NCBI GenBank assembly: GCA_963736425.1
Contig: CAVTOX010000013.1
Span: forward strand, 1 to 64,000
Reading direction: 5' to 3'
Origin: Prado023 sp963736425
Lineage (GTDB): Bacteria; Actinomycetota; Actinomycetes; S36-B12; CAIYMF01
DNA length: 64,000 bases
The notes below the pieces were generated by a model. That model worked only from the letters and a program-made list of their open reading frames with translations. It was not told the DNA's origin and did no database searches. This document shows positions 1 through 8,415 of the stretch, piece after piece (within the stretch, counting starts at the first letter, position 1; every line of letters starts with the position of its first letter). Made by a program: the position numbers and the translations under genes.

Positions 1-550
1 GGTCGGCGGGCTTCTCGTGGAACGCCTCGATCTTCGTCGAGTCCGCGGCCTGCTCGATGACGCCGAACTCCGAGGCCTCCGACCTGGGCTTGCGGATGCC
101 GGCCACCGTCACCGCCGCTCCGGTGTCGATGTGCTGCTCGAGCATCTGCCGGGGGTCCATCCGGTAGATGTTGTCGGCGCCGAAGACCATGAGGTAGTCG
201 GGGTCCTCATCCTCAATGAGGTTCATGCTCTGGTAGATGGCGTCAGCCGAGCCCGTGTACCAGCGCGGGCCGAGCCGCTGCTGCGCCGGGACCGCCGTCA
301 CGTAGTCGCCGAGGATCGCGGGCATGGCCCAGGTCTGGGTGACATGCCGGTCCAGCGAGTGCGACTTGTACTGGGTGAGCACGGCGATGCGCGCGAAACC
401 GGCGTTCACCAAGTTGCTCAGGACGAAGTCGATGAGCCGGTAGGAGCCGCCGAACGGGACTGCCGGCTTGGCGCGGTCGGCGGTCAGGGGCATCAGCCGC
501 TTGCCCTCTCCGCCAGCGAGGACGATTCCGAGTACGCGAGGGTTTGGCAT
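1..550 (-). CDS. glgC: Glucose-1-phosphate adenylyltransferase GlgC (3' part outside window)
   Basis: About 183 N-terminal residues are visible; the rest runs off the left edge. The enzyme makes ADP-glucose from glucose-1-phosphate and ATP, the donor for glycogen and maltose-1-phosphate synthesis. The nucleotidyltransferase signature VLAGGEGKRL lies at about residues 10-19, followed by a KPAVPFGG stretch typical of bacterial GlgC. The ATG at 550 is chosen because the protein then begins just ahead of that signature and because a TACCGT -10 hexamer ends 7 nt upstream, as for a leaderless mRNA. It is divergent from glgA, the usual actinobacterial arrangement. Family assignment is firm. Confidence 0.95.
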   Translation of the reverse strand, partial: MPNPRVLGIVLAGGEGKRLMPLTADRAKPAVPFGGSYRLIDFVLSNLVNAGFARIAVLTQYKSHSLDRHVTQTWAMPAILGDYVTAVPAQQRLGPRWYTGSADAIYQSMNLIEDEDPDYLMVFGADNIYRMDPRQMLEQHIDTGAAVTVAGIRKPRSEASEFGVIEQAADSTKIEAFHEKPAD

Positions 551-557
551 GGCAGCC

Positions 558-563
558 ACGGTA
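558..563 (-). promoter_or_regulatory. Leaderless -10 hexamer of glgC
   Basis: Reads TACCGT on the minus strand with 7 nt to the glgC ATG, the spacing expected if transcription starts at or next to the start codon. It belongs to a set of at least ten such sites in this window. Inferred from pattern only. Confidence 0.5.
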
Positions 564-635
564 GTCACCGGAGCCCCTGTAAGGCGCGGCGGGTGGGGGC
601 GTCCGGGCAGCGCGCATCCCCCCCGCGCCCGGTCC

Positions 636-641
636 TAGGCT
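636..641 (+). promoter_or_regulatory. Leaderless -10 hexamer of glgA
   Basis: TAGGCT followed by 7 nt and the glgA ATG at 649; no Shine-Dalgarno sequence fits in between. Together with the glgC hexamer it forms a compact divergent promoter region of about 100 bp. Confidence 0.5.
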
Positions 642-648
642 GCCGGGC

Positions 649-1818
649 ATGAGAATCGGATTGCTGACAAGGGAATGGCCCCCGGAGGCCTACGGCGGTG
701 CCGGCGTTCACGTCGAGTACCTCGCGCGCGAGCTGCGCAAGCTCATCGACGTCGACGTGCAGTGCTGGGGGGCGCCGCGCACCGACGCCAACGCCCATCT
801 GGTGCCTGAGACCCTGGCCGGGGCCAACGCCTCACTGCAGACGATGGGAGTCGCCCTGGCGATGGTGGCCGCCAGCGAGGGGGTGGACCTGCTGCACTCG
901 CACACCTGGTACGCCAACTTCGCCGGCCACACCGGCGGGATCTTCCTCGACGTGCCGCACGTCATCTCGGCGCACTCCCTCGAGCCCAAGCGGCCCTGGA
1001 AGGCCGAGCAGCTCGGCGGCGGCTATCGCCTGTCGTCGTGGGTGGAGAAGACCGCCTACGAGGCCGCGGACCGGATCATCGCGGTCAGCCACGGGATGCG
1101 CGGCGACGTGCTGGAGTCCTACCCGAACGTGGACCCGGCGAAGGTCGACGTGGTCCACAACGGGATCGACACCGAGCTCTACCAGCCCGACCGGAACACC
1201 GACCTGATCGAGTCGGTCGGGATCGACCCGAGCCGCCCGTACGTGCTGTTCGTGGGCCGGATCACCCGCCAGAAGGGCATCGCGCACCTGCTGAAGGCCG
1301 CTGCCCAGATGGACCCTGACATCCCGCTGGTCCTCATCGCCTCGTCCCCGGACACCCCCGAGCTCGGAGCCGAGGTGGAGGCCGGAGTGGCCGCACTGCG
1401 GGCCAGCAAGGGCGCGGCCAACATGATCTGGGTCAACGAGCACCTGAGCCGGGCGCACCTGGTCCAGGCCCTGACCCATGCGGGCGCGTTCGCGTGCCCA
1501 TCGGTGTACGAGCCGCTGGGCATCGTGAACCTGGAGGCGATGGCGTGTGAGACCGCCGTCGTGGCCAGCGACGTGGGCGGCATCCCGGAGGTCGTCGTCG
1601 AGGGTGCGACCGGCCACCTGGTGCACTACGACGAGGCGGATCCGGTCGGCTTCGAGACGGCGGTGGCCGACGCGCTCACGAAGGTCATGTCCGACCCGGC
1701 CCGGGCCGCGGCCATGGGCGTGGCCGGACGGCAGCGCGCCGTGGACGAGTTCGGGTGGGACAAGATCGCCCAGATCACGGTGGACGTCTATCAGAAGGCG
1801 ATCGACGGACGCGGATGA
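649..1818 (+). CDS. glgA: Glycogen synthase / maltose-1-phosphate synthase, Corynebacterium type
   Basis: A 389-residue glycosyltransferase of the GT-B fold. The N-terminal MRIGLLTREWPPEAYGGAG is typical of the actinobacterial GlgA/GlgM family. A glycine-rich donor-site loop follows at about residues 16-20, and the C-terminal EPLGIVNLEAMA nucleotide-sugar motif is at about 285-297. It uses ADP-glucose from the divergent glgC. In mycobacteria the orthologue (GlgM) transfers glucose to glucose-1-phosphate to give maltose-1-phosphate for the GlgE pathway; whether this copy does that or extends glucan directly cannot be told from sequence. The length is normal for the family. The start is supported by a leaderless promoter. 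Confidence 0.92.
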   Translation: MRIGLLTREWPPEAYGGAGVHVEYLARELRKLIDVDVQCWGAPRTDANAHLVPETLAGANASLQTMGVALAMVAASEGVDLLHSHTWYANFAGHTGGIFLDVPHVISAHSLEPKRPWKAEQLGGGYRLSSWVEKTAYEAADRIIAVSHGMRGDVLESYPNVDPAKVDVVHNGIDTELYQPDRNTDLIESVGIDPSRPYVLFVGRITRQKGIAHLLKAAAQMDPDIPLVLIASSPDTPELGAEVEAGVAALRASKGAANMIWVNEHLSRAHLVQALTHAGAFACPSVYEPLGIVNLEAMACETAVVASDVGGIPEVVVEGATGHLVHYDEADPVGFETAVADALTKVMSDPARAAAMGVAGRQRAVDEFGWDKIAQITVDVYQKAIDGRG

Positions 1819-1836
1819 CCCACCCCGGAGGAGCAC

Positions 1837-3348
1837 ATGCCTGAGTTCGACCCGCAGCGCGGGATCGACTTCCCGATCACCAGGGGCCAGCAGTCGTCCA
1901 TGGGCACCGGGCGGGCAGTGTTCGCCGACGCCGCACGGGATACCGATGCCGAGTTGGCCGGGCGGATCGAGGGCACCGAGAACTGGCGCAAGGGGTACAT
2001 GACCCCGGCACGCGACCTGGTCGTCTCCGGGCTCAGGGCCGGCGGCGGTTCCGTTGCCATGAGCCGGGACGGCCTGGACTCCCTCTACCGACAGTTCGAG
2101 TTCACTCGTGACGGGCAGGTCACGGGCATCGCCGAGGCCTTCGCGGCCCATGACGAGCCCCACTTCGCGACCGCCGAGGTCGTGGGCAAGGGCCGCGGCG
2201 TCGCCGACCTGGTGATCCCGTACCACGGGCGCAAGCTGGCCGGGCCCGACCTGCGCCACCAGCTCGACGTGTGGGTCGCCAACGGGATCGTGGAGCCGAG
2301 CTTCGCCCACGCCCTGGAGACCGTCATGGCCCACCCGGAGTGGCTCGACCTCAACGGCGTGGACGTCGCAGTGCTCGGTGCCGGGGCCGAGATGGGTCCG
2401 CTGGCATGCCTGCTGGACTGGGGCGCGACCGTGTGGGCCGTCGACCTTCCGCGTCCGGACCTGTGGCGGCGGATCATCGCAGACGCCGAGGGTCGAGCCG
2501 GGAGGCTGCGCGTTCCGGTCCCGGTCGACGGGCCGGACCGGACCCAGCTGGCTGGTTCTGCTCTGGCTGCGATCGCCGGTGCGGACCTGTTGACCCAGGC
2601 CCCGGAGATCCGAACCTGGCTGGCGGGCATCGGTCGGCCATTCACCTTGGGCAACTACGTCTACGCCGACGGCCCGCTGCACGTGCGGGTGTCGCTGGCC
2701 ATCGACGCCATCAGCATGGACCTCGTGCGCGGCGGTCACGACGTCATGCTGGCCTGGCTCGCCACTCCCACTGATGTCTTCGCCGCGCCGATCGAGGCCG
2801 TGGAGGAGTCGCGGCGACGCTGGCGATCGGCAGGCGTGTGGCGCTACGCCCGGACGCCGATGCGCCTGGCCGGGCAGTTCGAGAAGAACTACCCGGACAC
2901 GGTGTTCACCTCCACGGGTGTCGAGTACGGGATCTGCGACTGCCTGGTTGGCCAGCAGGGGCCCAACTACCTGCTCGCCAAGCGACTGCAGCGCTGGCGG
3001 GCCATGGCCGCACGCGAGGACGGCGTTCGGGTGTCGCTGAACGTCGCACCGAGCACGCGGACGAAGTCGGTGATCAAGAACAAGGCGCTGGCTGCGGCCT
3101 ACGCCGGAGCCGGGCGCTTCGGCCTGGAGATCTTCGAGCCGGACACATCGAACGCCATCATGGCGGCACTGCTGGTCCACGACCTGCGCAACCCTGCCTC
3201 CACGGCGAACCCGAGGGTGCCCATCTCGCACCCGATGCAGTTGTTCGTCGACGGGGCGTGCCACGGCGGGCTCTGGCGCTCGGAGTACGCGGCCCGATCG
3301 GTGCTCGGGATCGCAGCCGTCACCGGGATGTTCGAGCGCAACGCCTGA
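1837..3348 (+). CDS. Conserved protein of unknown function with a Rossmann-like segment
   Basis: 503 residues, not recognised as any characterised enzyme. A Rossmann-type turn, VAVLGAGAEMG, sits at about residues 175-186 and is followed by an acidic strand end (WAVDL), suggesting NAD(P) or SAM binding. No signal peptide or clear membrane helix is visible. A Cys-rich stretch YGICDCLVGQQGPNYLLAKR lies near residue 365. The GAGGAG sequence 4 nt before the ATG supports the start. It begins 18 nt after glgA and probably shares its transcript, so a link to alpha-glucan or sugar metabolism is possible but unproven. Confidence 0.8.
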   Translation: MPEFDPQRGIDFPITRGQQSSMGTGRAVFADAARDTDAELAGRIEGTENWRKGYMTPARDLVVSGLRAGGGSVAMSRDGLDSLYRQFEFTRDGQVTGIAEAFAAHDEPHFATAEVVGKGRGVADLVIPYHGRKLAGPDLRHQLDVWVANGIVEPSFAHALETVMAHPEWLDLNGVDVAVLGAGAEMGPLACLLDWGATVWAVDLPRPDLWRRIIADAEGRAGRLRVPVPVDGPDRTQLAGSALAAIAGADLLTQAPEIRTWLAGIGRPFTLGNYVYADGPLHVRVSLAIDAISMDLVRGGHDVMLAWLATPTDVFAAPIEAVEESRRRWRSAGVWRYARTPMRLAGQFEKNYPDTVFTSTGVEYGICDCLVGQQGPNYLLAKRLQRWRAMAAREDGVRVSLNVAPSTRTKSVIKNKALAAAYAGAGRFGLEIFEPDTSNAIMAALLVHDLRNPASTANPRVPISHPMQLFVDGACHGGLWRSEYAARSVLGIAAVTGMFERNA

Positions 3349-3368
3349 TCGGTCGGCGACCGGCGGGG

Positions 3369-3497
3369 CTAGGACCCCTTGGCGTCCAACGCCGCGCTCA
3401 GATCGTCCACGACCGCGCCCCACCATGCCCGAAGCTGTTCCTCGGTCATGTCCCAGGATTCCGGGGGCCGGATGTCCAGGCTCGCCATGCTGGTCAT
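3369..3497 (-). CDS. Small hypothetical protein (42 aa)
   Basis: Begins MTSMASLDIRPPESWDMTEE and is hydrophilic, with a helix-like Trp/acid-rich centre (EEQLRAWWGAVVDDL). It may start at either of two ATGs, at 3497 or 3488. It converges on the preceding gene. Composition looks coding, but there is no recognisable domain, so this is a tentative call. Confidence 0.35.
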   Translation of the reverse strand: MTSMASLDIRPPESWDMTEEQLRAWWGAVVDDLSAALDAKGS

Positions 3498-3656
3498 CTT
3501 GGCAGGCCAACCCCGTCGTCGCTCGCTGACGGAGAGCGCGATCTCATCACGCCGGTGATCGCCGAGGCGGACATCCATGCGCTCAGCCCCTACGGTGGTC
3601 CATCCACCCGACTCGCGGCCACCCGTCGCCCCGACCACTCCGAAAGGCTCTCGCCC

Positions 3657-4578
3657 ATGAGCACCGATTCCTTGCGCAGCGCCATACCCGAGCACCTGGA
3701 GCACCGGATCACCACCTCGGACGGCCGCACGCTCGCGGTGGCGGAGTGGGGGGATCCCGACGGCGTCCCGCTGCTCGGGCGTGCACGGGACCCCGGGCAG
3801 TCGGATCAGTTGGTGGGAGGACCCCACGATCTACGCCAGGCATGGGCTGCGACGCCTGTCGGTGGACCGCGCCGGGTACGGCGACTCCACGCGCAACCCC
3901 GGCCGAGCAGTGGTGGACTTCGTCGCCGACATCGTGGCGATCGCCGACGCCCTGGGGGTGGATCGCTTCGCCATCACCGGCGGGTCCGGTGGTGGTCCCC
4001 ACGTGCTGGCGTGTGCAGCCCTTCTGCCCGACCGCGTGCTGCGCTGCCTGGCCCAGGTGTCCGTGGCGCCCTTCGGGGAGGGCGGATTGCCGCAGGACCA
4101 GTGGTTGGCCGGCATGACCCGGGGCAACGTCGCCGAGTTCGAGGCGGCGCTGGTGGGCGAGGCGACGATCCGCGCGCTCTGCATGGCCGAGCGCGGCCCC
4201 ATGCTCGACCGGATCGGGGCCGGGGACCCGGACATCCTCGGGTCCAACTACGACATGTCCGACGCCGACCGCGAGCAGATGCTGCGCCACCAGGTGCGCA
4301 TGGGTGCGCAGTCGCTCGAGGCGCTCAAGGACGGTGTCGACGGCTGGGTCGACGACGACCTGGCCTTCGTGAAGCCGTGGGGCTTCGACGTCGCTGACAT
4401 CCGGGTGCCGGTCCGGCTGGTCTACGGCCGCGCAGACACGCTGGTGCCCGGTCGCCACGGCGACTGGCTGGCCGCGCACATCCCCGGCGCAGTGGCCGAG
4501 GTCAGCGAGGTCGGGCACATGGGCAGTGACGACGACGTCGAGCGCCACCACGCCTGGCTCGCCGGCGAGTGGTCCTAG
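3657..4578 (+). CDS. Alpha/beta hydrolase, interrupted by a frameshift
   Basis: A frame-corrected protein of about 306 residues with a standard alpha/beta-hydrolase layout. The N-terminal GRTLAVAEWGDPDG leads into the oxyanion-hole motif HGTPGSR, and the nucleophile elbow GGSGGG is at about residues 106-111. A late DTLVPGRHG strand-turn and a C-terminal SEVGHMG carry the likely acidic and His triad residues. The reading frame changes at 3777-3781, between PLL and HGTPGS. Removing one base from GGGC restores one open frame, so I treat it as one gene with a probable one-base insertion. The substrate is unknown. It has its own upstream region. Confidence 0.75.
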
Positions 4579-4748
4579 CCACCTGCTGCCACTGACGACG
4601 GGTGGGCGGCTCGTTCACGCACGCCCCGGGGACGTCATCCCACCCTTGGGATCGCCGTGGTCGGCCAGTTGCGGGTCAGGACCTCAGGCCCTGTCCGAGT
4701 CGGCGAGCGCGGGCATAGCGTGGGCTGTGCCACAGAAGGAGGTCCGCC

Positions 4749-4955
4749 ATGCCAGCACCGGATCCGACCGCCCCCGAGGTCAAGACCCTCCTGCACGAGG
4801 GGTACAGCCTCCAGGAACTGAAGGACGAGCTCGTGGGCCAGACCCATCGCCTCGACGCCCCTGACGCCACCTGGACAGACGACGAGCGACACATCATCAC
4901 CACCTGGATCACAGCGGTCCGCGGTGAGATCGTCAGGCGCGAGGTCGGCGAGTAG
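4749..4955 (+). CDS. Small hypothetical protein (68 aa)
   Basis: A strong ribosome site (GAAGGAGG) precedes the ATG. The product is acidic and helical and ends ITAVRGEIVRREVGE. There is no signal peptide, membrane helix or known motif. Its codon pattern matches its neighbours. Function unknown. Confidence 0.55.
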   Translation: MPAPDPTAPEVKTLLHEGYSLQELKDELVGQTHRLDAPDATWTDDERHIITTWITAVRGEIVRREVGE

Positions 4956-5027
4956 CGTCCCTCGCGACTCAGCACCCGGAGAGAACCTCGCGAGCGGCGC
5001 GACGACAGGCCGGGTGTACGGTCCTCC

Positions 5028-5429
5028 ATGTCACGGCTCATCCTTCGAGGGGCACAGGTGTCAGGCGAAGCGCGCGAACCCGGGTGGTACCCGGATCGGA
5101 ACGACCCCGAGTCCAACCGCTACTGGAACGGGCGCGCGTGGACTGCCCGGCGCCTCCCGGTGGGCGTCACGCCGCCGCCTCCCGTCGAGGAGACGGTGCC
5201 CTCCGAGGACTTGGTGCACTCGACCTCGGCCGAGCGTGCCTCCGCCGAGAAGTCGACCCCCAGGCGCAGGATCCCCATCTGGATGTGGGTCGTCGGCGCG
5301 CTGATGGTCGCCCGGTCCGTCGTCGGGGTGATGGCTGCCTTCGACGGGACCGATGCGGGCACCACGGCCGTCACCTCCAACCCGACGCCGGCCAGTTCAG
5401 CCTCAGCCCCGCAGACGCCGCACACCTGA
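5028..5429 (+). CDS. DUF2510 single-pass membrane protein
   Basis: The motif PGWYPDRNDPESNRYWNGRAWT near residues 17-38 is the DUF2510 signature, an N-terminal cytosolic Trp-rich module common in actinobacterial membrane proteins. It is followed by a proline-rich linker, one transmembrane helix (IWMWVVGALMVARSVVGVM, about residues 84-102) and a short Thr/Ser/Ala-rich outer tail. A GTG at 5058 that begins right before the domain is an equally good start. At 133 residues it is short for a protein with this domain. No specific function is known for DUF2510. Confidence 0.7.
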   Translation: MSRLILRGAQVSGEAREPGWYPDRNDPESNRYWNGRAWTARRLPVGVTPPPPVEETVPSEDLVHSTSAERASAEKSTPRRRIPIWMWVVGALMVARSVVGVMAAFDGTDAGTTAVTSNPTPASSASAPQTPHT

Positions 5430-5635
5430 GGCCCTGCGCGCCCGGGCAGCGACTGGGGACGGCGGCGTCAGCCTGCCCCCCCCGTGACCACGCCGCAGCG
5501 CTTCCCCGGGGGCCGCAGCCGACGGTTCCCCTGCTCGGCTGACTGGCCGCTCGCACGTCGACGGTCCGGCGGCGACCCATCATCCGAACCCAGCGCCGCG
5601 TCTAGACTCGCAATCCGAGCACACCGGGAGGTGCC

Positions 5636-6937
5636 ATGAGCACGGCAACTGCGACGGCCGACGCGCCCCAGCCCACGCCGGTGAGCCCCTGGGGGGGGTC
5701 TGACGAGGCCCGGCGCTCAGGTCTGCGCCGGATGAAGGCCGTGGCCACCGGGCTGTTCGTCCTGGCCGCCGCGATCTACGCCGTCACCCTCGTGACCGCC
5801 GGCACGAGCCCGGACGGGTGGCTCGGCTACCTCCAGGCTGGGGCCGAGGCGGCGATGGTCGGGGCCCTGGCTGACTGGTTCGCGGTCACCGCGCTGTTCC
5901 GGCACCCCCTCGGCCTGCCCATCCCGCACACCGCGATCATCCCCACCCGAAAGGACCAGATGGGGGCCGCCCTCGGGGAGTTCGTGGGCACGCACTTCCT
6001 CGCCGACGAGGTGGTGCGGGAGAAGGTCAACGGCGCCGAGGTCACCCGCCGGGGCGGCCAGTGGCTGGCCGATCCCGACCACGCGGCCCGAGTGGCCGGC
6101 GAGTTGGGCAGGGCGCTGCGGGGTCTGATCGCCGTGCTGGACGACGAGCAGATGCGCACCATGATCGAGCAGGTGATCGCCGATCGCGTCGAGCGCACGG
6201 AGGTCTCCCCCGCCCTGGGCCACCTGCTCGGCCAGGTGGTCGACGACGGTGCGCACACCGGGATCGTCGACGTCCTGGCCGACCGGATGTACGCCTGGGT
6301 GGTGGCCAACCGGCGCTCGATCATCGAGGTGGTCACCAAGCAGGCCCCGACCTGGACGCCCAAGTTCGTCGACGGCGTGGTCGGCGACAAGATCCACCTC
6401 GAGCTGGTGCGCTTCCTGGCCGCGGTGCGCGATGACCCGGAGCACGATGTGCGGATCGCCATCGACCGGATGCTCGTGCAGTTCGCCGACGACATGCGGA
6501 CCAACCCCAGCACCCGGGAGCGGGTGGAGCGGGCCAAGGTCGACATGTACAACCACCCGGACGTGCAGCGCTCGGTCGGCCGCATCTGGGAGACCGCCCA
6601 GCGCATGGTCCTGGAAGCCGCCGACGACCCCACCAGCGAGTTGCGCGTCCGGGCCTCCGGAGCCCTGGCCCAGCTGGGGCAGACGCTCGCCACCGATCCG
6701 GATCTCCAGATCAGGCTCGACGGCTGGATCACCGACACGATCGTCGGGCTCGTCTCGGACTACAAGGTCGAGCTCACCAGCGTCATCACCGAGACCGTGG
6801 AGCGCTGGGACGGCCCCCAGACGGCCGAGCGGATCGAGCTGGCGGTCGGTCGCGACCTGCAGTTCATCCGGATCAACGGGACCGTGGTCGGGGCCCTGGC
6901 CGGGCTGGCGATCCACGCCGTCAGCCAGCTGGTCTGA
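5636..6937 (+). CDS. DUF445 family membrane protein
   Basis: 433 residues with two N-terminal hydrophobic helices: FVLAAAIYAVTLVTAG at about 38-53, and a second that includes GALADWFAVTALF, the conserved DUF445 motif. A long, mostly helical soluble region and a C-terminal hydrophobic helix (VVGALAGLAIHAVSQLV) follow. Several PF04286 relatives (YheB/YjiN-like) are membrane proteins of unknown role. The start is supported by GGGAGGTGCC before the ATG. It stands alone, with gaps of about 200 and 150 nt on either side. Confidence 0.85.
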   Translation: MSTATATADAPQPTPVSPWGGSDEARRSGLRRMKAVATGLFVLAAAIYAVTLVTAGTSPDGWLGYLQAGAEAAMVGALADWFAVTALFRHPLGLPIPHTAIIPTRKDQMGAALGEFVGTHFLADEVVREKVNGAEVTRRGGQWLADPDHAARVAGELGRALRGLIAVLDDEQMRTMIEQVIADRVERTEVSPALGHLLGQVVDDGAHTGIVDVLADRMYAWVVANRRSIIEVVTKQAPTWTPKFVDGVVGDKIHLELVRFLAAVRDDPEHDVRIAIDRMLVQFADDMRTNPSTRERVERAKVDMYNHPDVQRSVGRIWETAQRMVLEAADDPTSELRVRASGALAQLGQTLATDPDLQIRLDGWITDTIVGLVSDYKVELTSVITETVERWDGPQTAERIELAVGRDLQFIRINGTVVGALAGLAIHAVSQLV

Positions 6938-6961
6938 TGGCCCGGCGAACGTCCGGGATCG

Positions 6962-6983
6962 CCAAGATGAACGAAAGATGAAC
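6962..6983 (-). promoter_or_regulatory. Candidate Pho box (two 11-bp direct repeats)
   Basis: AAGATGAAC occurs at 6964-6972 and again at 6975-6983, exactly 11 nt apart; on the minus strand it reads GTTCATCTT twice. Direct repeats of GTTCA-type units with an 11-bp period are the binding pattern of PhoP in Streptomyces and relatives. The site lies upstream of a phosphate transporter gene, which fits. Binding itself is inferred. Confidence 0.5.
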
Positions 6984-7043
6984 AATCCGGCCCGCTGTCC
7001 CCGAAAAGGTGACGCCCGGATGAATCAGGGGCCAACGCGCCCC

Positions 7044-7049
7044 TAGCCT
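7044..7049 (+). promoter_or_regulatory. Candidate -10 of the phosphate transporter gene
   Basis: TAGCCT in the TANNNT class, about 47 nt before the chosen ATG and downstream of the candidate Pho box. The -35 region is not distinct. Confidence 0.35.
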
Positions 7050-7095
7050 GTGCTCAGCAGGCTGGGGCCTGCCTGAATCGTGAATGAGGAGCCCC

Positions 7096-8415
7096 ATGGA
7101 CATGGTCCTGATTGCAGTCGTCGGCATCGTGGCCCTGGCGTTGCTGTTCGACTTCACCAACGGATTCCATGACGCCGCCAATGCGACGTCGACAGTGGTG
7201 GCGACTCGCGCGATGAAGCCTCGGCACGCGGTCTACATGGCGGCGTTCTTCAACTTCGTGGCCCTGTTCGTGGTGGGCACCGCGGTGGCGAACACGGTGG
7301 CGAAGACCGTCAAGGTCGACGACCTGGGAACGAGCTCCGGCGGGATCCCCCTGGGCCTGGCCGTCGCCTTCGGCGCACTGGTCGCCGCGATCTTCTGGAA
7401 CTACTTCACCTGGTCGTTCGGCATGCCCTCATCGTCGAGCCACGCCCTGATGGGCGGACTCGTGGGCGCGGGCCTGGCAGCCGGCGGCCTCGAGGCGATC
7501 AAGTGGAGCAGCGTGCAGAAGACGGTGCTGTGGATCGTCCTCTCGCCGCTGATCGCCTTCACCATCGCCTTCGTCGCCATGTTCCTCGTCGGTCTGCTGC
7601 AGAAGCTGACCAAGTTGGAGGACGACGCGAAGCCGTTCAAATGGCTCCAGATCGTCTCCGCCGCAGGCGTGTCCTTCGGCCACGGCGCCAACGATGCCCA
7701 GAAGACGATCGGCGTGATCTGGTTCGCGCTCGTGGCAGGTGGATACGTCGGCGAGGAAGCTGGCGTGCCGTTCTGGGTCGAGATCTCCGCCTACTCCATG
7801 ATCGCCATCGGCACCATGTGGGGCGGCTGGAAGATCATCGAGACCATGGGCCTGCGGATCACGCGGCTGAACGCCAACTCCGGTGTGGCGGCCAACGTGG
7901 GTGCGATCACCTCGATCCTGCTCTCGACGACCAGGGGCATCCCGATCTCCACCACGCAGGCTGCCGCCTCCTCTGTCATGGGCGCCGGCGCCGCAGCCGG
8001 CTCCGGCCTGAACAAGAAGAAGATCGGCGAGATGCTGCTGGCGTGGGTCTTCACCGTCCCCGCCGCTGCGATCGTCGGCTACGTCGTCATGAGCATGACC
8101 AAGCTGCCCGACCCGTGGGGGTGGGTCGTGAGCCTGGCCGCTGTCGCCGTCCTGCTGGTCTGGGCCGGCCGGCTCATGATGCACTCGGAGAACGCCGACG
8201 ACATCGCCGAGATGCTCCCCACCGAGGAGGAGCTGCACCAGTACCACACGGTGCCGCACCCCGACCTGAGCGCCTACGACGGCCCCGAGCACATCAACCA
8301 CCACGAGCTCGAGGGTCACGAGCGACCCGAAGGGGAGACCGCGCGCACCCCTGATACGGCCGTGCGTACGAGCACTCGGATGTGGGTCCGACCGGGCCCC
8401 GGGCTCAGGGCGTGA
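7096..8415 (+). CDS. pitA: PiT-family inorganic phosphate transporter
   Basis: About 439 residues with roughly ten membrane helices. Both PiT signature repeats are present: FDFTNGFHDAANA near the N-terminus and GHGANDAQKTIGVIW in the middle. These GAND-type motifs bind phosphate in this H+- or metal-phosphate symporter family. The hydrophilic C-terminal tail is acidic and His-rich. The ATG at 7096 is chosen because GAGGAG precedes it by 4 nt; the upstream ATG at 7084 lacks such a site. Its last 11 nt overlap the 3' end of the convergent SpoIID gene. A DUF47/PhoU-like partner, often adjacent to PiT, is absent. Confidence 0.92.
   Translation: MDMVLIAVVGIVALALLFDFTNGFHDAANATSTVVATRAMKPRHAVYMAAFFNFVALFVVGTAVANTVAKTVKVDDLGTSSGGIPLGLAVAFGALVAAIFWNYFTWSFGMPSSSSHALMGGLVGAGLAAGGLEAIKWSSVQKTVLWIVLSPLIAFTIAFVAMFLVGLLQKLTKLEDDAKPFKWLQIVSAAGVSFGHGANDAQKTIGVIWFALVAGGYVGEEAGVPFWVEISAYSMIAIGTMWGGWKIIETMGLRITRLNANSGVAANVGAITSILLSTTRGIPISTTQAAASSVMGAGAAAGSGLNKKKIGEMLLAWVFTVPAAAIVGYVVMSMTKLPDPWGWVVSLAAVAVLLVWAGRLMMHSENADDIAEMLPTEEELHQYHTVPHPDLSAYDGPEHINHHELEGHERPEGETARTPDTAVRTSTRMWVRPGPGLRA

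Noticed and set aside
832..3510. An 892-codon open frame on the minus strand
   Set aside because: It lies opposite glgA and the 503-residue protein, has no recognisable domain and is His/Arg/Gly/Pro-biased, as expected of an antisense shadow in high-GC DNA.
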